A DNA stretch of 64,000 bases, from NCBI RefSeq assembly GCF_013450295.1, contig NZ_SKBR01000001.1, forward strand, positions 1 through 64,000. The letters are read 5' to 3'. The translations under genes and the position numbers were made by a program. A model generated the notes under the pieces. The model made no database searches, had not been told where the DNA came from, and saw only the letters and a list, made by a program, of their open reading frames with translations. The stretch is from Streptomyces sp. AJS327 (lineage in GTDB: Bacteria; Actinomycetota; Actinomycetes; Streptomycetales; Streptomycetaceae). How positions within the stretch are numbered: the first letter of the stretch is position 1; every line of letters begins with the position of its first letter. This document shows positions 62,097-64,000 of this stretch, one piece after another.

Positions 62097-63701
62097 ATGA
62101 CCGAGACGGGGGAGCGCCCCGCCCGTGCCGGGCCGTGGTGGTGGCAGCGGCGCCGAAGCGCGGTACTGGACGCGGCGCTGGGGCTGATATCCGCGGGCGA
62201 GTGCGTCTTCCAGGGCGTGGCCTTCGCCTCGCGCACCGGGGTGCCGGTCTTCCTGATGGTCGTCTTCGGCGCCCTGGCGGGCGGCACGCTGGTGCTGCGC
62301 TCCCGCTGGCCGCTCGCCGTCGTCCTCGTCGCGCTGGCCGTGGCCCCGGCCCAGATGGGGGTGCTGCTCGGCCTCGTGGGCCTCTACACCCTCGCCGCCT
62401 CGGACGCGCCCCGGCGGATCATCGCGCTGCTCAGCGGGCTCCATCTGGCGGGCGGATTCCTGGTGATGCAGATCCAGCTGCACCAGGGCGTCGGCGCCGA
62501 CCCGGACTTCAACCCGCCCACCTGGTTCATCCCGCTCGTCTCCTTCCTGATGTCGGCCGGATACACCGGCCCGCCCGTCTTCCTCGGCCTGTACGTGGGC
62601 GCCCGCCGCCGCCTCGTCGAGTCGCTGCGCGAGCGGGCCGACGGGCTGGAGCGCGAGTTGTCCCTCCTCGCCGACCGGGCGGAGGAGCGCGCCGAGTGGG
62701 CACGGAACGAGGAGCGCACCCGGATAGCGCGGGAGATGCACGACGTGGTCGCGCACCGGGTCAGCCTGATGGTGGTGCACGCCTCGGCGCTCCAGGTCAC
62801 CGCCGCCAAGGACCCGGAGAAGGCCGCCCGGAACGCCGGTCTGGTGGGCGATATGGGCCGTCAGGCGCTCACGGAACTCCGCACCATGCTGGGCGTGCTG
62901 CGCAGCGGCGAGGGCGCGGCGGAGGCCGGTGCGGCGTCCCGCGGGCCCGCGGCCGTCGTAGCGGCGGCGCCGCTCGCGCCGGGTGGCCACTCGCCGGTGG
63001 CGGAGTCCGCCGCGGCCTCCCGGGAGCCGGAGTGGCGGGACGGCGTGGGGGTCGAGGCGGCGCCGCGCCGTATCGGGCTGGGTGTGCTCACCGGCCGGGC
63101 GCGGCAGCAGGCGGCGGAGACGGCTGGCTCCGCCGGTTCGGCCGGACCCGCCGGATCGACCGGGGCGGAGCCGCGGGAGGCGGACGCCGCGCGGGCCACG
63201 GCCGGGGGCGATGCCGAGCCGGAGCGTCCCCAGGGGGCCACGCCGCCCGGCGGCGGCGCGGGCGAGGCGGGGATCGCCGAACTGGAGGCGCTGGTGGGGC
63301 AGTCCAGGGCGGCGGGGATGACGGTGGAGTTCTCGACGCAGGGGGCGGCCCGGGACTACGAGGCGGCGATCGAGCCGACCGTGTACCGGATCGTGCAGGA
63401 GGCCCTCACCAACGTGCACAAGCACGCGCCGGGCGCGCGCACCCGGGTGCGGCTGGCGCACCGGCCGGAGGAGCTGGCCCTCCAGGTGGAGAACGAGCCG
63501 CCGGAGTCGGGGGAGGGCGTCGCGGACGCCGGGCTGCCCAGCGGGGGCAACGGGCTGGTGGGCATGCGGGAGCGGGTCGAGGCGGTCGGCGGCACCCTGG
63601 TGTCCGGGCCGACCGAGGCCGGGGGATTCCGCGTCTCCGCGCTCATTCCGGTCGCGCCCCCTCGGGAGCCGGAAGGGTCCCGGGACGGTCCGCGGGTGTG
63701 A
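62097..63701 (+). CDS. Sensor histidine kinase (NarL/LuxR-partner type)
   Basis: This 534-residue protein has about five membrane helices (residues 20-170), a short coiled coil, the HisKA_3 motif [14 protein letters not shown] with phospho-accepting His215, and a C-terminal ATPase with the N box [13 protein letters not shown] (Asn439) and [11 protein letters not shown]. Residues about 271-392 are an Ala/Gly/Pro/Glu-rich insert between dimerisation and ATPase domains, far longer than the usual linker. HisKA_3 kinases normally pair with LuxR-type response regulators; none is next to it inside the window. Its stop overlaps the convergent SUKH-like gene by 59 bp. Confidence 0.92.
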   Translation: MTETGERPARAGPWWWQRRRSAVLDAALGLISAGECVFQGVAFASRTGVPVFLMVVFGALAGGTLVLRSRWPLAVVLVALAVAPAQMGVLLGLVGLYTLAASDAPRRIIALLSGLHLAGGFLVMQIQLHQGVGADPDFNPPTWFIPLVSFLMSAGYTGPPVFLGLYVGARRRLVESLRERADGLERELSLLADRAEERAEWARNEERTRIAREMHDVVAHRVSLMVVHASALQVTAAKDPEKAARNAGLVGDMGRQALTELRTMLGVLRSGEGAAEAGAASRGPAAVVAAAPLAPGGHSPVAESAAASREPEWRDGVGVEAAPRRIGLGVLTGRARQQAAETAGSAGSAGPAGSTGAEPREADAARATAGGDAEPERPQGATPPGGGAGEAGIAELEALVGQSRAAGMTVEFSTQGAARDYEAAIEPTVYRIVQEALTNVHKHAPGARTRVRLAHRPEELALQVENEPPESGEGVADAGLPSGGNGLVGMRERVEAVGGTLVSGPTEAGGFRVSALIPVAPPREPEGSRDGPRV

Positions 63702-64000
63702 GCCGGTGCGGGCGCTCGCCCAGCAGCAGCGTGGTCAGCGCCGCGTCGAAGTCCGGGCCGAGGTACCAGTCGCCCGCCGGGTCGACGCCGTAGACCCGGC
63801 CCGCCGTGTCGATGGCGAGCAGCGCCTCGCCCCTGCCGTCGACCCCCTCGACGCCGAGCGGGCAGATGTCCGTCTCCAGCGCCCGGCCGAGGTCCCCGAG
63901 GGTGCGGGCGGCGTGCAGCGCCGGAGTGGGGTCGATCAGCACGGAGGTCGGCGCCACCTCCCGGCCCGGGCCGCTCGGGACGATCGGCAGGGTGCCGAAC
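63643..64000 (-). CDS. SUKH-3-like protein, C-terminal part (5' end outside window)
   Basis: The frame is open from the window edge (…[24 protein letters not shown]) to TGA at 63643, giving 118 codons. The text [44 protein letters not shown] resembles the C-terminal half of SUKH-3 domain proteins, which in other systems act as immunity proteins to polymorphic toxins. No toxin gene is visible. A GTG at 63957 in this frame is not the real start, since similarity-like text continues upstream. The last 59 bp overlap the 3' end of the histidine kinase gene on the other strand. Confidence 0.7.
   Translation of the reverse strand, partial: FGTLPIVPSGPGREVAPTSVLIDPTPALHAARTLGDLGRALETDICPLGVEGVDGRGEALLAIDTAGRVYGVDPAGDWYLGPDFDAALTTLLLGERPHRLTPADRPGTLPAPEGARPE

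Noticed and set aside
61572..63461. Upstream extension of glmU to 1126 residues
   Set aside because: It crosses the tRNA-Gln gene and is antisense to the histidine kinase; GlmU similarity starts at 61571.
63643..64000. Toxin-immunity locus around the SUKH-like gene
   Set aside because: No toxin-like gene is visible in the window and the family assignment rests on a partial protein.

Overview
The window reads as a chromosome core segment of a Streptomyces or a close relative. GC content is very high in every region, third codon positions are almost all G or C, GTG starts are common, and ribosome binding sites are GGAG-like. Genes typical of the genus are present: an SsgA-like sporulation protein, a SpoIIE-type phosphatase, a resuscitation-promoting factor, an actinobacterial protein mannosyltransferase and a tricorn protease homologue. 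From memory, the gene order from glmU-prs-rplY-pth through desaturase-TetR, ppc, galTEK, ABC-F, PBP, pmt, rsmI and tatD-rpf-rsmA-ispE matches one continuous stretch of the S. coelicolor chromosome. That match was not checked by search. I see no insertion sequence, prophage or CRISPR array.

Layout. 1-5.3 kb: the 3' end of an exonuclease III gene, a MerR regulator, and a divergent, translationally coupled trio of Baeyer-Villiger-type monooxygenase, alpha/beta hydrolase and SDR, in the same order as the mycobacterial mymA-lipR-sadH genes. 5.5-9.5 kb: a tricorn protease homologue whose frame runs without a stop into a CsbD-like gene. 9.8-20.6 kb: an MMPL exporter, an SsgA-like/SpoIIE-phosphatase pair, a serine hydrolase, an arylamine N-acetyltransferase, a TetR/FAD-monooxygenase divergent pair and a membrane glutaredoxin. 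20.6-23.3 kb: an NmrA-like oxidoreductase, a TetR regulator and a methyltransferase. 23.8-28.6 kb: ispE, rsmA and rpf, coupled by GTGA overlaps, then tatD. 28.7-32 kb: a MarR-GNAT fusion, a zinc-ribbon protein and rsmI.

32-40.6 kb: protein mannosyltransferase, a penicillin-binding protein, an ABC-F protein and a proline-rich membrane-anchored beta-propeller-like protein. 40.9-46.6 kb: the coupled galT-galE-galK operon between two LuxR-type response regulators, one without its phosphoacceptor aspartate and one with a long insert in the receiver. 47-53.4 kb: an SDR and a MarR gene, a 22-bp minisatellite, ppc, and an acyl-CoA desaturase coupled to its probable TetR repressor. 53.6-57 kb: a small membrane protein divergent from a single-chain Ser/Thr kinase-Hsp70 fusion, the most unusual gene here. 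57-64 kb: pth, rplY, prs, glmU, tRNA-Gln(TTG), an orphan histidine kinase and the 3' part of a SUKH-3-like gene.

Two themes stand out. First, many genes carry long Ala/Pro/Gly/Ser-rich inserts between otherwise intact catalytic or regulatory motifs (tricorn, PP2C, serine hydrolase, GalT, a response regulator, the histidine kinase, MarR-GNAT, Rpf). Second, several intergenic regions hold tandem repeats (29, 22, 16, 10 and 6 bp units) and long perfect hairpins.
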